From NCBI GenBank assembly GCA_020746105.1, contig CM036657.1:5496417-5560416 (forward strand): 64,000 nucleotides of DNA, read 5' to 3'. This document shows, one piece after another, positions 32,598-44,100 of the stretch; position 1 is the first letter of the stretch, and each line of letters opens with the position of its first letter. The DNA comes from Trogon surrucura. Lineage: Eukaryota; Chordata; Aves; Trogoniformes; Trogonidae. A program made the translations under genes and the position numbers. The notes under the pieces were generated by a model. That model was not told where the DNA came from. It ran no database searches and saw only the letters and a program-made list of their open reading frames with translations.

Positions 32598-34967
32598 AAC
32601 ATGGGAGTCTGCTACAGACCACCCAACCAGGATGAAGAAATAGATAAGATACTTTATAGGCAACTGGGTGAAGTTGCGTGGACTCTACCTCTTGTTCTCA
32701 TGGAGGATTTTAACTTCCCAAACATCTGCTGGAAATATAATACAGCAGAGAGGGATCAGTCCCGGAGGTTCCTGAAGTGTGTGGGAGATAACTTCCCGAC
32801 ACAGATGGTGACGGAGCTGACGAGGGGAAGTGCACTCCTGGACCTGCTCCTTGTTAATAGAGAAGGTCTTGTGGGGGAGGTAACTGTTAGAGGCTGTCTT
32901 GGACAAAGTGATCATGTCATGTTAGAATTCTCCATTTTTGGCGAGGTAAGGAGAGGGCTCAGCAGAATTGCCACCTTGGACTTCTGGAGGGCTGACTTTG
33001 GTCTCTTCAGGTCCATGGTTAAGGGAGTTCCTTGGGAGGCTGTTCTGGAGGGCATGGGAGCCCAGGAAGGCTGGGCATACTTTAAGGAATTAATTTTAAA
33101 GGTGCAGGAGCTGACTATACCCAGGTCACGAAAGATGAGCCGACGGGGAAGGAGACCAGCCTGGCTGAACAGAGAGCTTTGGCTGGAACTTAGGAACAAA
33201 AGGAGAGTTTATGGCCTATGGAAGAGGGGTAGGCAAGCTATGAGGATTATAAACAAGAAGTGAAGCTGTGCAGGCAGAAAATTAGAAAGGGTAAAGCCCA
33301 ACTAGAACTAAACATGGCCACTGTGGTGAAGAATAACAAGAAAAGTTTCTATAAATACATTAACAGTAAGAGGAGGTCTAGGGAGAATCTCCATCCCTTG
33401 TTGGATGCAGAGGGAAACACAGTGACCTCGGATATGGAAAAAGCTGAGGTGCTTAATGCCTTCTTTGCCTCAGTCTTCAACACTAAGATCAGCTGTTCTC
33501 TGGGCACACAGCTCCCTGAGCTGGAAGAAAGGGATGAGGAACAGAATAGGACCTACATAATCCAGGAGGAATTGGTTATGGATCTGCTTCATAAGCTGAA
33601 TTCTCATAAATCCATGGGACCTGATGGATTACACCATAGAGTGCTGAGGGAGCTGGCGGATGTGGTTGCCAAGCCACTCTCCATCATCTTTCAGCAGTCC
33701 TGGTTAACCGGGGATGTCCCAGTGGAGTGGAGGCTGGCGAATGTAACACCCATCTTCAAGAAGGGCAGGAAGGAGGATCCTGGTAGCTACAGACCTGTCA
33801 GTCTTACCTCAGTGCCGGGACAGGTGATGGAACAAATAATCTCAAGAGCCATCACAGAACAATTAAAAGCCAACAGGGAGATCGGGCCCAGTCAGCGTGG
33901 ATTCATGAGGGGCAGATCCTGCCTGACAAATCTAATCTCGTTCTATAACAAGGTGACCTGCTTAGTGGATGAGGGAAAGGCTGTCGATGTAGTTTACCTG
34001 GACTTAAGTAAGGCCTTTGACACCGTCCCCCACAACATCCTTATGGCCAAGTTGGCTGCCCATGGCTTGGATGGGCACATACTCTGCTGGGTGAAGCACT
34101 GGCTGGGCCCAAAGAGTTGTGGTCAATGGAGTTAAATCCAGTTGGCAGCAAGTCACGAGTGATGTCCCTCAGGGCTCGGTGCTGGGGCCACTCCTGTTTA
34201 ACATCTTCATCAATGATCTAGATGAGGGGATTGAGTGCACCCTCAGCAAGTTTGCAGATGACACCAAGCTGGGAGGGAGTGTCGATCTGCTGGAGGGTAA
34301 AAAGGCCAGCTGAATATGAGCCAGCAGTGTGCCCAGGTGGCCAAGAAAGCCAACAGCATTCTGGCTTGTATTAGAAATTTTGTGACCAGCAGAATTAGGG
34401 AGGTGATTGTCCCCCTGTACTCAGCACTGGTGAGGCCACACCTTGAGTATTGTGTTCAGTTTTGGGCACCTCAGTATAAGAGAGATATTGAGGTGCTGGA
34501 GCGAGTGCAGAAAAGGTCATCAAAGCTGATTAAGGGCCTGGAGAATAGATCTTAAGAATAGCGATTGAGGGAGCTGGGACTGTTCAGTTTAAGGAAGAGG
34601 AGGCTGAGGGGGGACCTCATCATGCTCTACAATTCCTTGAAAGGACATTGTAGAGAGGTTGGTGCTGGTCTCTTCTCACAGGTCATTAGGGACAGAAGCA
34701 GGGGGAATGGGTTCAAGTTGCAACAGGGAAAGTTTAGACTGGACATTAGGAAGAAATTCTTCATGGAAAGAGTGGTCAGACACTGGAACGGACTGCCCAG
34801 GGAGGTGGTTGAGTCACCATCCCTGGATGTGTTTAAGTGACGCTTAGATGTGGTGTTGGGTGATATGGTTTAGGGGTGAACTTGTAGTGTAGGGTTAATG
34901 GTTGGACTTGATGATCCCAAGGGTCTTTTCCAACCTGAACTGTTCTATGATTCTATGATTCTATGAT
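32598..34967 (+). mobile_element. CR1 LINE of a second subfamily, 5'-truncated
   Basis: Starts inside the endonuclease (GVCYRPPNQDEE) and runs to the 3' tail TTCTATGATTCTATGAT. ORF2 pieces: 32589-33263, 33260-34135 (LDLSKAFDTVPHNIL), 34119-34313 ([19 protein letters not shown]), 34316-34555 and 34565-34840. A block of RT between FADDTKL and MSQQCA is deleted at about 34310, and several frameshifts are present. Its 3' tail repeats (TTCTATGA) differ from the TTCTGTG tail of the 9.3-kb CR1, marking another subfamily; the piece at 50471 belongs with it. Confidence 0.9.
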
Positions 34968-35098
34968 TTCTGATTTTGGGACGGTCATAGCCATTATGAT
35001 GTCAGGCTGAACCAAGAGTTGCAGGGTCCAGGTTAGGTTTAGGGTTCATAGATACACAGAGCCTGGAGCTGCAGAGACACTTGGGCTGTGGGGATCCA
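34968..35098 (+). repeat. 177-bp satellite, partial monomer, plus orientation
   Basis: From TTCTGATTTTGGG to CACTTGGGCTG, about 0.7 monomer. It is the last plus-oriented satellite before the orientation changes at 37.7 kb. Confidence 0.85.
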
Positions 35099-35445
35099 TG
35101 TGAGGACCGACGACACGACACCAATATGATGTTCCAAAGATCGCTGATTTATTGAAAAATAGCACACATTTATACTGTTCTTGCTTTCCTCAGCACGCAT
35201 CATGCATATTGTGATTGGGTACAGGCTGCCCAGCACGAGCTGTTCACGCGCCACTCTGACTCAGTTGATTGATAACTGCCTAACAAGCATGCATATCCTG
35301 TCTTACTAGTCAAGTTCTGTGTTTCGTATAACTGCCTCCTTAAAGTTCCAAGGTTTTACCATATCTACGCTTTGTCCTTTGCATGACTCCTACTTACTGA
35401 CTTGTTTAGTTCTTTACTAGCATATGCAAATAGCAGGGCATATCA
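35099..35445 (-). mobile_element. LTR, family E
   Basis: The minus strand starts TGATATGCCC at 35445 after the polypurine tract AAAGAGGGAGA, with AATAAATCAGCG near 35150 (poly(A) signal) and a TATAAATG near 35170, ending GGTCCTCACA. About 12 bases (TGGATCCCCACA on the minus strand) lie between it and satellite and may be LTR or a primer-site remnant. The matching plus-strand copy is 49816-50172. Confidence 0.78.
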
Positions 35446-35850
35446 TCTCCCTCTTTTCTTTTAAAATTGATTAATACAAACTGTTCTAACAGTCCTATTA
35501 AGCACTGTAACACACATGGCACTAAAACACATAATGCTAACAAAAATATAACTACTGGCACAAGCCATTTTACAAGCTGCATGAGCCATGGTCCTAGTCC
35601 TAACCAATCATCAAAAGGATTGCCATTATATATAACAAGATTAAAGCGTTCTTTCAATTGTGCAAGCTGCTTATGAATGCCATTGGAATGATCAGACAGG
35701 TTCACACAACACATGCCTTCAAACTTGTCACAACCATGTCCTTGAACTGACAATAAAAAATCTATAGCGACACGGTTTCGTAACACAGCTTTTCAAATAC
35801 TATCTACATCAGTCAATAGCTCAGAAATTACTTGCAATGTAGCAGTATTT
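35446..35850 (-). pseudogene. env: env TM fragment, family E
   Basis: A 127-codon minus-strand frame (35786-35406) with CDKFEGMCC (CX6CC motif), DHSNGIHKQL, and a hydrophobic anchor WLVPVVIFLLALCVLVPCVL, ending in the polypurine tract. It is the C-terminal half of TM only. At about 35850 the sequence changes abruptly to family A U3; the plus copy at 49.4 kb has the same change. Confidence 0.82.
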
Positions 35851-36206
35851 ATGGGTTACAAACAGGAGACCAGACTATGCAGCCAGGATTGTTATTCACT
35901 CATGTACTCCTTCTGTCACTCTGTTATCACACAGGGAGAACACACTTTCCCAGGTCTGTTTTGATCATACTCTCCCATTCACTCCCATGCACGTCTTGTG
36001 TACAAGAAGCGTCTTATCTGTCCATTCTCAAGAGCAAACTCCCAACATGAGCTGTACTCAGCTGGTCACGGTCTCTTTTTGATTATTAGCAAGCAAGAGT
36101 TATGCACTTGTTCAGAAAAGAGCTCAAGGACAAGAGTCTTAATTCTGCAACGCAGTGCTGCCAGCACAGCTAACTGTAAAGTGCAGGGTAATGTAGGGCA
36201 TTTGCA
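35851..36206 (-). mobile_element. family A LTR U3, fused to family E env
   Basis: Minus strand TGCAAATGCCC at 36206 through a TATA-like CATAAATAC at about 35857, lacking R and U5. It is preceded by the family A polypurine tract. The junction with env lies about 10 bases after the TATA box. Confidence 0.82.
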
Positions 36207-36690
36207 GTTCCCCTCCCCCCGTTTTTTTGTTTTCTTTTTTGATCACCATCAAAGTCATGAGATGTACTTTTGGTTCTTCGGACCCCTCGGACAACACTTC
36301 AGGTGAGATTGTTAGCTATAATGAAAAAGAACAAAACAAAACACTTCCCACAACAACAAATACTATTAAACACATTTTTAACACAGAAAACCATGTTTTG
36401 AGGTGTAACCAAATCATATCCTTGCTAGAAAGCGTGTAGTATTTATCCCACTGTGTTGTTATGTTTTACTTGCTGCTCTGACCGAGTTCCCAGGACTCAC
36501 ATTCACTGCTTTGCCAGGCAGGAATGCGAAAGATGCCCCTGCATCAATCCCAGGCCTCTGTTATCTCAGTGTGGGTGTGCTGCTGGTCGAGCACACAAGG
36601 TCAAGCAGTAATCCAGTGAGATGTCTGTGTTTTCTGACATCTCAGGTGCAAGTTGCTTGACCGTACCTACAGTCCTCCTCGCCAATCTTC
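36207..36690 (-). mobile_element. family A 3' internal region
   Basis: Purine tract (AAAACAAAAAAACGGGGGGAG on the plus-strand complement) and about 450 bp shared with 22044-22490. No convincing reading frame was found; it may be the 3' end of a defective internal region. Confidence 0.65.
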
Positions 36691-37367
36691 CGTTGTACCT
36701 CTATATTCCACCCTCCTTGCTCAAGCAACAGCATTCGTTGGTGAAATCGGAGGTATCTGCTTAGGCTTGCAAGGTGTATTAGAAAATGATCTAGAAAGGC
36801 ACATGAAAAAAATATATATAGAGAAAGAAAATCATACACACAGTTCAACGTAGTGATTTAAATCAAGTGTCTCCTCTCAGGGAATGCAGTCATGATGTCA
36901 GTCAGATATCATTTGTTGCATCAAGTCCTGAAGATGTTGATTCATTGGTTTTTGAAGGCAACGTATGTCCCATATTGATGGTAGAAGTGCGGCTTGTGCT
37001 TTTTCGGGCTGAACTGCAATCTGATGTTTGGTTCGTGACACCAGCTCCAGTATCCACCAGAGCTAACACATGTGAAGTTCCTCCAGATTGCCACTGTATA
37101 GTTAAAACAACAGAAGGGTGTTCATCCTCCTCATGATAAGAGGTTACAGCTGCTGCTATTTCAGAGGACCTGCCAGACTTCTGCTTAACATAAGATTCTT
37201 GCAGACCCTGCTGTATCACTACAAATTATAATTGCCGTATCCCTACTTCAGTGACACGTTTCAAACTTGTCATTGCTGATGTAGTTACTTGTTGTAAGAT
37301 CAGTTGTGCTAAATTTGCTTGAGCTTGCAGGGCATCAAATTGTCTTTCTCCCACATATTCTGCCATA
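36691..37367 (-). pseudogene. retroviral gag-protease fragment
   Basis: The minus strand has a 105-codon frame (37219-36902) with VVLTIQWQSGGTSHVLALVD followed by TGAG, i.e. a retroviral aspartic protease start (DTGA), preceded at 37417-37226 by a Gln/Ala-rich segment that may be gag. It resembles the ERVL protease context (DTGAQ), but I cannot place it firmly. Truncated by LTR C at 37368. Confidence 0.5.
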
Positions 37368-37669
37368 TTCTCTCTTTTTTTTCCCTTTTCCTCGCTAAGT
37401 AATGCAATATCTATCATACTGTTTATTTGGTTTTATGCCTAAATTTCTTTCTTGTGATGGTTAAGTGTGATATTGCCTGACTTAATATTGTGTTTACATG
37501 TCCTTTATTATTCCTTGTTATTACTATTTTGTCGTAAGTTCATTGCTTATTTAGCCTTTTCCTGGATTTTTGTTATATTTTCTGCCATATCTTGCTTTTG
37601 GAGTCCACGCTGGTGGTCTATTGCGAATCTGAAAGTCATTTGTCCCTCTTTCCTGGGTGGGACGTGACA
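37368..37669 (+). mobile_element. LTR C, 3' part
   Basis: The last about 300 bp of LTR C, from the CT-rich tract through TGTGATGGTTAAG to GGGACGTGACA, followed by CTATG. Joins satellite at the standard position. The 5' half is replaced by retroviral gag/protease sequence. Confidence 0.82.
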
Positions 37670-38203
37670 CTATGGATCTCCGAACCCTAACCCTAACAAG
37701 GACCCTGCACCTCAGGGTTCAGCCTTATGATTCTATAGCTATGGCTATCCGAAAACCAGGAAGGTGTGGGTGGAGCGCTGTTGGTGCAGTGCCATGCTCC
37801 CCTTGGAATGCCAGGTCCAACCTGAATCTGCAGCTCCAGGCATTATGGATCTCTGAACTCTAACCCTAACCAGGACCCTGCACCACAAGGTTCAGCCTGA
37901 CATCATAATGGCTATGGCTGTCCCAAAATCAGAAAGATGTGGGATGGAGTACTGTTTGTGCAGTGCCGTGCTGCCCTTGGAATGCCTTTTTCCAGCCCAA
38001 GTGTCTCTGCAGCTCAAGGCTCTATGGATCTCTGAACACTAAACCTAACCAGGACCATGCACCACGGGGTTCAGCCTGATGTCTCTATGGTCATAGCTGG
38101 CCCAAAATCAGAAATGTCTGCATGGAGCACTGTTGGTGCAGTGCCGTGCTCCCCTTGGAATGCCTTCTCTAGCCCAAGTGCCTGTGCAGGTCCAGGGTCT
38201 ATG
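37670..38203 (-). repeat. 177-bp satellite, 3 monomers, minus orientation
   Basis: 534 bp between two LTR C copies, close to exactly three monomers. First minus-oriented array in the window, with CCCTAACCCTAAC stretches. Confidence 0.9.
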
Positions 38204-38730
38204 TGTAGCGGACTGATTCATGGATTTTGCCTTAGCCATTTCTTGTCATTTTTACAACCCCTGAGCATGGTCAGAAAGCAAAACCAGTTTTTGGTCCTAT
38301 GCAATGTTGGAGAGGGGCCATCTGATAAGGCTGCAAATGCCTCAAAGAGCCCTGGGGACAAATGTGTAGGGATTAGGAAATCTTGAGGAGGCAGGATTGC
38401 CTTATCTCTAGCACACCTTTCAAGGAAATAGGGCATTCGCACATGTTAATGAGACTTACTGGAAAGAATGACCCCTACCTGGCATTCTGCAGTTCCGCAC
38501 ATAGAAAATGATGTATAAATTGAGGCAAGGTACTGTGCTTTGGTTGGACCATCACAGGAACCTGGAACGGTGATCTCTCTCTCTCTCTCTCTTTTTCCCT
38601 TTTCCTCACTAAGTAATGCAAGGTCTAGAATACTATTTATTTGTTTTTATGCCTAAATTTCTTTCTTGTGATGTTAAGTGTCATATTGTCTGACTTTATA
38701 TTGTGTTTAGATGTCTTTTATTATTCCTTG

Positions 38731-39321
38731 TGATAGGGGAAATATCATCCGGTGGGAAGCAATCTCTCAGGGCCCCTAGAATGAGGGAAGCTACTTCCCA
38801 GGGTCATTACCATGTAATCAATCAGAAACCTACAGGATAAGACTGTTCAGTACTCATTCTAAAAGAACATAAAACAAAGACAAATTGACAAGGACTCTAG
38901 TGATAAGGGCAACTAACAAGGGCCATCTGGTGACAAACCCCCTTGTGTAATTCGATAACAAAACTTCTTGCGAGAAAGTGCTGAGAACAACTAGTTTTGG
39001 AACAAAGGTAAAAAGTTCATCATGAGGAAGACATGCGGCATTCATCCCTGAAGACCCCTGCCCAAGACCACCAGGAGGCACAGCGTAAGCGTCAAGAGGA
39101 GGAGTTGCTGACCGCAAGAACTGAGTGCCTTTTTCGGGATAGCTTATGAATATGTACAGGCGTCTAATGTACATGTAACTTTTACTGCATATGACCAAGG
39201 TAGCTGCATGGTTCAGGTGTGCACGTTTTCGGAGGCAGGTATTCCCCTGTGCATGCAGCTCTGATTAAAACATACCTACTTTATAGCCTTCTCGGTTATA
39301 GAGTCTTTGTTCCGCATTTCA
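38731..39321 (+). mobile_element. 5' LTR of class I provirus
   Basis: 591 bp, TGATAGGGGA to GCATTTCA. Primer-site region follows (TTTGGCGACCCAAATGG); I do not recognise which tRNA it fits. A poly(A) signal of the AATAAA type was not found; GATTAAAAC at about 39263 occupies the corresponding position. Confidence 0.9.
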
Positions 39322-40253
39322 GTTTGGCGACCCAAATGGAACTTGTCTTGCTTGATTGCAGGACCGACTGAGGAGCAAACATCCTAGGCGCCCCGAGCTG
39401 AGCTCTCGGAGGAACTTCGCCCTCAGCCATTCACTGCTGCAGCAGACAACGACCATCTGTAATAGTAGCGGAGTTTAATGGTATGTTTTACGAGAAAGGG
39501 AAAAGCCAGTAAGTCTTAAGGATCCGCTTGGCCGGAGCCACCAGTAATTCGCTCAGAGACATCTGGCGTACGGCAGTCTCCGTGAGAGATAAGGGTACCC
39601 TGGTATGTGGTGAAGGGGGGGGCTATTGACCACAGGAGGTGGCCTCTAGCGATCTTGAGGGTAGATCGCCTAGCACTAAAGATTGCCGCTGCATCCCAGA
39701 CAGGAGCCAGGACGGACCTGCTAATGACTATGTAAGAAGCAGGAGAAGGGCAAGTGGAATCTTTTAATCTTGTCATATGACTAATTAGATTTTGTTAGCA
39801 GCTGCTGGAGGGATAATATCTGATGTAATAATTGTCCGTTTAATACTTTGTTGTAAGTGTCCATTCATTCCAATATAGAAAACGTATAGTGTGTGTGTGC
39901 GACTGAGTGAGACGCAGTTTGACTGCGACGCGAGTGTGAAGTTCTGCCCTGCGGTTCCACCTTCTCTGCGAGGGGAGTGGCCGGGAATGAACGAAACATA
40001 TGACAACTGGGGAAGATCTCTCAATATCTGTACCGTGGCACTGTCCTATTCACAGACCAGAAGACCATTCTTGTAATCCTCTGTATACTTTTAAGTGTTA
40101 TTTTTGTAACAATCTGGTATACGTAGAACAGTGGGGTGACTATTCCTGTGCTCGCTGTGGGTTCTGGAGGGACTGGGATCGTCTTGGGGGAGAGGGTGAA
40201 CTGATAAGAGTGCAGTGTGGAAATTTAAGAAGTATAGCGAATCAGTAAATACA
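39322..40253 (+). other. 5' leader of class I provirus
   Basis: About 930 bp of untranslated leader between the LTR and gag, where packaging signals and a splice donor would lie. A Cys-rich short frame near 40080-40190 was seen, but there is no basis for calling it a gene. The gag frame is open upstream of its ATG for 13 codons. Confidence 0.7.
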
Positions 40254-41728
40254 ATGGGTAACACTCAGGGCAAAAATTCTTCAAAAAGCCCCTTAGGATG
40301 TGTCTTAGCACACTGGAAGGATCTTAATGGAACAGGAGGAACTGAGAATAAGAGAACCCTTATAAAATATTGTAATCAGTGGTGGCCACTCTATAAGCTT
40401 GAAGATGGGGCTAAATGGCCGCTTAATGGAACAATTGACTATAATACAATCTTGCAGCTAATGTTATTTCTGAGGCAGGAGGGAAAATGGGATGAGGTTT
40501 CATATGCAGATATGTTTTTTACCCTCCGCAATCATCCGGAATGGCAAAGGGACTGTGGAATAATACCACCACAGGATCCAATGGTGCTTGCCCTGGAATG
40601 GGAATGTGGCAAAAGGAATATAAAACATTGCTGTTCAGCCTGCAGCATAGGGCAGAGATGTACCAGGGCTGACAAGGTTCACCAAATGCTGGAGCAGGAA
40701 TTAGACGATCTATACAGGTCTCCCCCTTCACTCAAAGAATTGGACAGGGAATCGAGTAACATTGACCTTACTTTTCCTCCACCACCCCTGGAGCTGGATA
40801 GTCCTGTTGCCTCCCGCGCTAGGAGCAAAGCCACCTCCACTGTAATACAGGCACCTTTGAGAGAAGCAGTGGGAGTGGACAGAGGGAGGGTTCCCTTCGC
40901 CTCTGCTGACTTAAAGGCGTGGAAGCGAGTAGCTGGGGAATATCAGAGTGATCCAGTAAGTGTCGCTAAGCGCTTTCGGTTCATTGTTAAACAACATATC
41001 TCAGATTGGCAAGATATACAGCTGTTGTTGGAGCATTTAACCAAAACAGAGAAACAGCTGGTTTTAAAAGTAGCTGATGATTTGGCCGAAGACCATTATA
41101 AAACAACAGGAGGGGATGTTAAAGAATATTTCCCTCTCCAAGAACCAGGATGGGATCCTGATAGAAATGCCCATTTAGCAAGGCTAAAAGCATATCAGGA
41201 GTGGATTGCGAAGGGATTGGAGAGAGCTATCCCTAAAACTATTAATTGGTCAGCCTTATATGAAGTTAAACAAAAACCCTCAGAATCACCGAGTTCCCGG
41301 ATCGTTTGCGAGAAGTAATGCGTAAAAGCACACCACTGGATCCCGAGCCCGAAGTGGGGGTACAGCAACTAGTCTCCCTATTTATAGGACAATCAACTGG
41401 GGATATCAGGCGCAAGTTACAGAAACTGCGCCCAACAGATAGCAGGAATTTGGAAGTGTTATTGGATGAGGCATGGAAAGTGTATAGCAATAGGGAAGAG
41501 GATTGTAAAAAGGCACGAAGAAAGATTGTGGCAGTGATGGAAAGGGAAACATGGTCACCTAGGAGAGGGCCACTGAAGTTGGACCGAGATCAGTGTGCGC
41601 TCTGTAAACAGAGGGGACATTGGAAGGCAGATTGTCCAGAGAGGCAGGAAGAAGGTAGTAGAGAGGAACGAAGAGGGAGAGGAAATCAGCGAGGGAATAG
41701 AAGAATGATAGCAAGTGTTAATGAGGAT
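40254..41728 (+). pseudogene. gag: class I gag
   Basis: Starts at ATG 40254 (MGNTQGK); Gly2 fits N-myristoylation of matrix. A proline-rich linker (FPPPPLEL, about 40780) precedes capsid, which includes the YFPLQEPGWDPDRN and LKAYQEWIAKGL region. A frameshift near 41295 separates capsid from the remainder (41306-41728), whose nucleocapsid has a single knuckle CALCKQRGHWKADC at about 41602, the gammaretroviral arrangement. It ends at TGA 41729-41731, after which the protease frame continues in the same phase. Confidence 0.87.
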
Positions 41729-42145
41729 TGATGGGGACTGGGGGAATCTACCGTAGCAGATCCACTGGTTGCTATAAAGCTAGGGATGGAGCAGGAGGAA
41801 GTAGAATTTTTAGTCGACACGGGAGCAACATACTCGGTTTTAAATCAGGCTTTAATACCTTTGGATCATGATTATTTATTTGTAAAGGGGGCTACTGACC
41901 AAAGTGAAAAGGCATACTTTTGTAAACCTCTCAAATACAAACCGGGTAAACAAGCAGGGATGCATAAATTCCTGTACATGCCTAATTCTCTGAAATCTCT
42001 TCTAGGAAGAGATTTGCTAGAACAATTGGGAGCAGTAATTACGTTCAAAGGGGGGGGAAATTACTCTGGAGGTAAAAGACCACAACTACATGCAAATAAT
42101 GCATCTGTACTTAATGAGTGTTCCCACAGAAGGACAAACAAATAA
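41729..42145 (+). pseudogene. pro: class I protease, in frame after the gag stop
   Basis: Directly after the gag TGA the same frame stays open: WGLGESTVADPL, then the active-site VDTGATYSVLN at about 41815, then SLLGRDLLEQLG. This is the gammaretroviral arrangement, in which readthrough of the gag stop yields Gag-Pol; the alternative is an accidental stop in a fused gene. A one-base gain in a run of eight G at 42052-42059 shifts the frame to that of RT, which begins in the overlapping frame at about 42090. Confidence 0.82.
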
Positions 42146-43430
42146 AGAAGTCTTGGATCAAGTGTACCCAGGAGTGTGGGCTACTGAAGTGCCTGGCAGA
42201 GCTAAAAATGTCACCCCTGTTGAGGTAAAGCTTAAGGAAGGGCAGCAGCCGATAAGAATTAAGCAGTACCCCTTAAGAAAGGATGATCGAGAAGGAATCA
42301 GACCGACAATAGAAAAGTTCCTAGAGTTAGGGTTACTGAAAGAATGTGAATCTGATTTCAACACTCCCATACTACCCGTCCAGAAGCCAGATGGGTCGTA
42401 TCGGATAGTCCAAGATTTAAGAGCTGTAAACAAAATCACTGAAGATCTATACCCAGTAGTTGCTAACCCTTATACACTCTTGATAACATTAACAGTTGAG
42501 TTGTCCGGGTTTACTGTTTTAGATCTCAAAGATGCCTTCTTTTGCCTCCCTCTCCAAGAAGTCAGACAGAAAATATTTGCCTTTGAATGGGAAAATCCTA
42601 AGAATGGGCATAAGACCCAACTTACTTGGACGGTGTTGCCGCAAGGGTTTAAGAACAGTCCTACTATATTCGGAAACCAGCTTGCAAAGGACCTCGAAGC
42701 GTGGACACCTCCAACAGATGAAGGAAAACTACTGCAATATGTAGACGACCTTTTAATAGCCACTTGAACTGGAGAAGCATGCATAACATGGACTGTAAGT
42801 CTTTTAAACTTTCTTGGGCTCAAGGGGTATCGGGTGTCCCGGAAGAAAGCCCAGATGGTGCAACGACAAGTAATGTACCTCGGGTACGAGATCAGTGTGG
42901 GGCAGCGAGTTCTGGGACAGGCCCGAAAGGAGGTCGTATGCCAGACCCCAAAACCAGAAACAGTGAAAGAGTTACGAACCTTCCTGGGAATGACGGGGTG
43001 GTGCAGACTGTGGATTTATAATTATGGACTCCTAGTAAAACCACTATATGCATTGATAACTGATGAAAAGTACCTACAATGGAACGCTGAGGCCACTGAG
43101 GCCTTTGAGCAACTGAAGAAAGCCCTCATGTCAGCCCCAGCCCTGGGGCTTCCAGACCTAAGTAAGCCATTTTTCCTGTTCTCACATGAGAAGCAAGGAG
43201 TCGCATTGGAGATACTAGCTCAAGATCTAGGTCCCTACCGTCGAGCAGTGGCTTACTTCTCCAAGCAGTTAGATGAGACTGCGAAAGGGTGGCCAGGATG
43301 CTTGCGGGCTGTAGCCGCCGTCATTCTAAACATCCAGGAAGCACGAAAATTTACTCTAGGGCAGAAGATATCTGTGCTAGTTTCGCATACTGTGTCTGCA
43401 GTTTTGGAAGTGAAAGGGGGGCGTTGACTC
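42090..43430 (+). pseudogene. pol: class I reverse transcriptase
   Basis: RT N-terminal and palm region in a 225-codon frame (42090-42767), with FNTPILPVQKPDGSYRIVQD, LPQGFKNSPTIF and the catalytic YVDDLLIA at about 42738. A stop at 42765 and a frameshift follow; thumb and connection lie at 42834-43427 (ELRTFLGMTGWCRLWI, KPFFLFSHEKQGVALE), which ends in a TGA. RT would copy genomic RNA into DNA. Confidence 0.87.
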
Positions 43431-44100
43431 TCTCCACAACGGTTTCTGAAATACCAAGCGATCTTGGTAGAGCAAGACGACATAGAAATAGCCGTAACTA
43501 ACATTATCAACCCAGCTTCCTTCCTCAGTGACCACACAGGGGAACCTGTGATCCATGACTGCGTGGAGACCATTGAAGCAGTTTACTCAAGCCGCTCGGA
43601 CCTGAGAGACAACCCCATAGAAGGTGCTGAAAACTGGTTCACTGATGGGAGCAGCTACATGCAGAATGGTGTACATCGATCCGGATACGCTGTCACTACA
43701 AGCGAGAAAGTTGTAGAATGAGGACCTTTGCCCAGCAGCACCTCTGCGCAGAAGGCAGAGATAATTGCCCTAACAAGAGCCCTAGAATTAGATGAAGGAG
43801 AGACTGTTAACATTTATACCTAAATATATATCTAAATATGCCTTTGGAGTGGTACACGCACATGGGGCAATCTGGAAAGAGCGGGGGTTATTAACCTCAC
43901 AAGGGAAAAACATCAAACATTCAGAAGAAATCTTGAAACTACTCAAAGCTGTACAACTCCCTCAGAAGATAGCTATAATGCATATAAAGGCACACCAAAG
44001 AGTGAGTTCTGAATTAGAGAAGGGAAACGAGCTGGCGGACGGAGAGGCAAAACGGGCAGCAAAACGACAGGTAAAAATTGAAGGAGCCCTGGTTCCTGAT
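43431..44100 (+). pseudogene. pol: class I RNase H
   Basis: WFTDGSSYMQNG at about 43636 gives the first Asp; after stops at 43720 and around 43820 the frame resumes with [19 protein letters not shown] and ends with [16 protein letters not shown], which holds the last Asp. A few inserted bases (about 43815-43835) interrupt the NIYTDSKYAF-type block that is intact in the minus copy near 29.55 kb. RNase H would degrade the RNA strand during reverse transcription. Confidence 0.85.
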
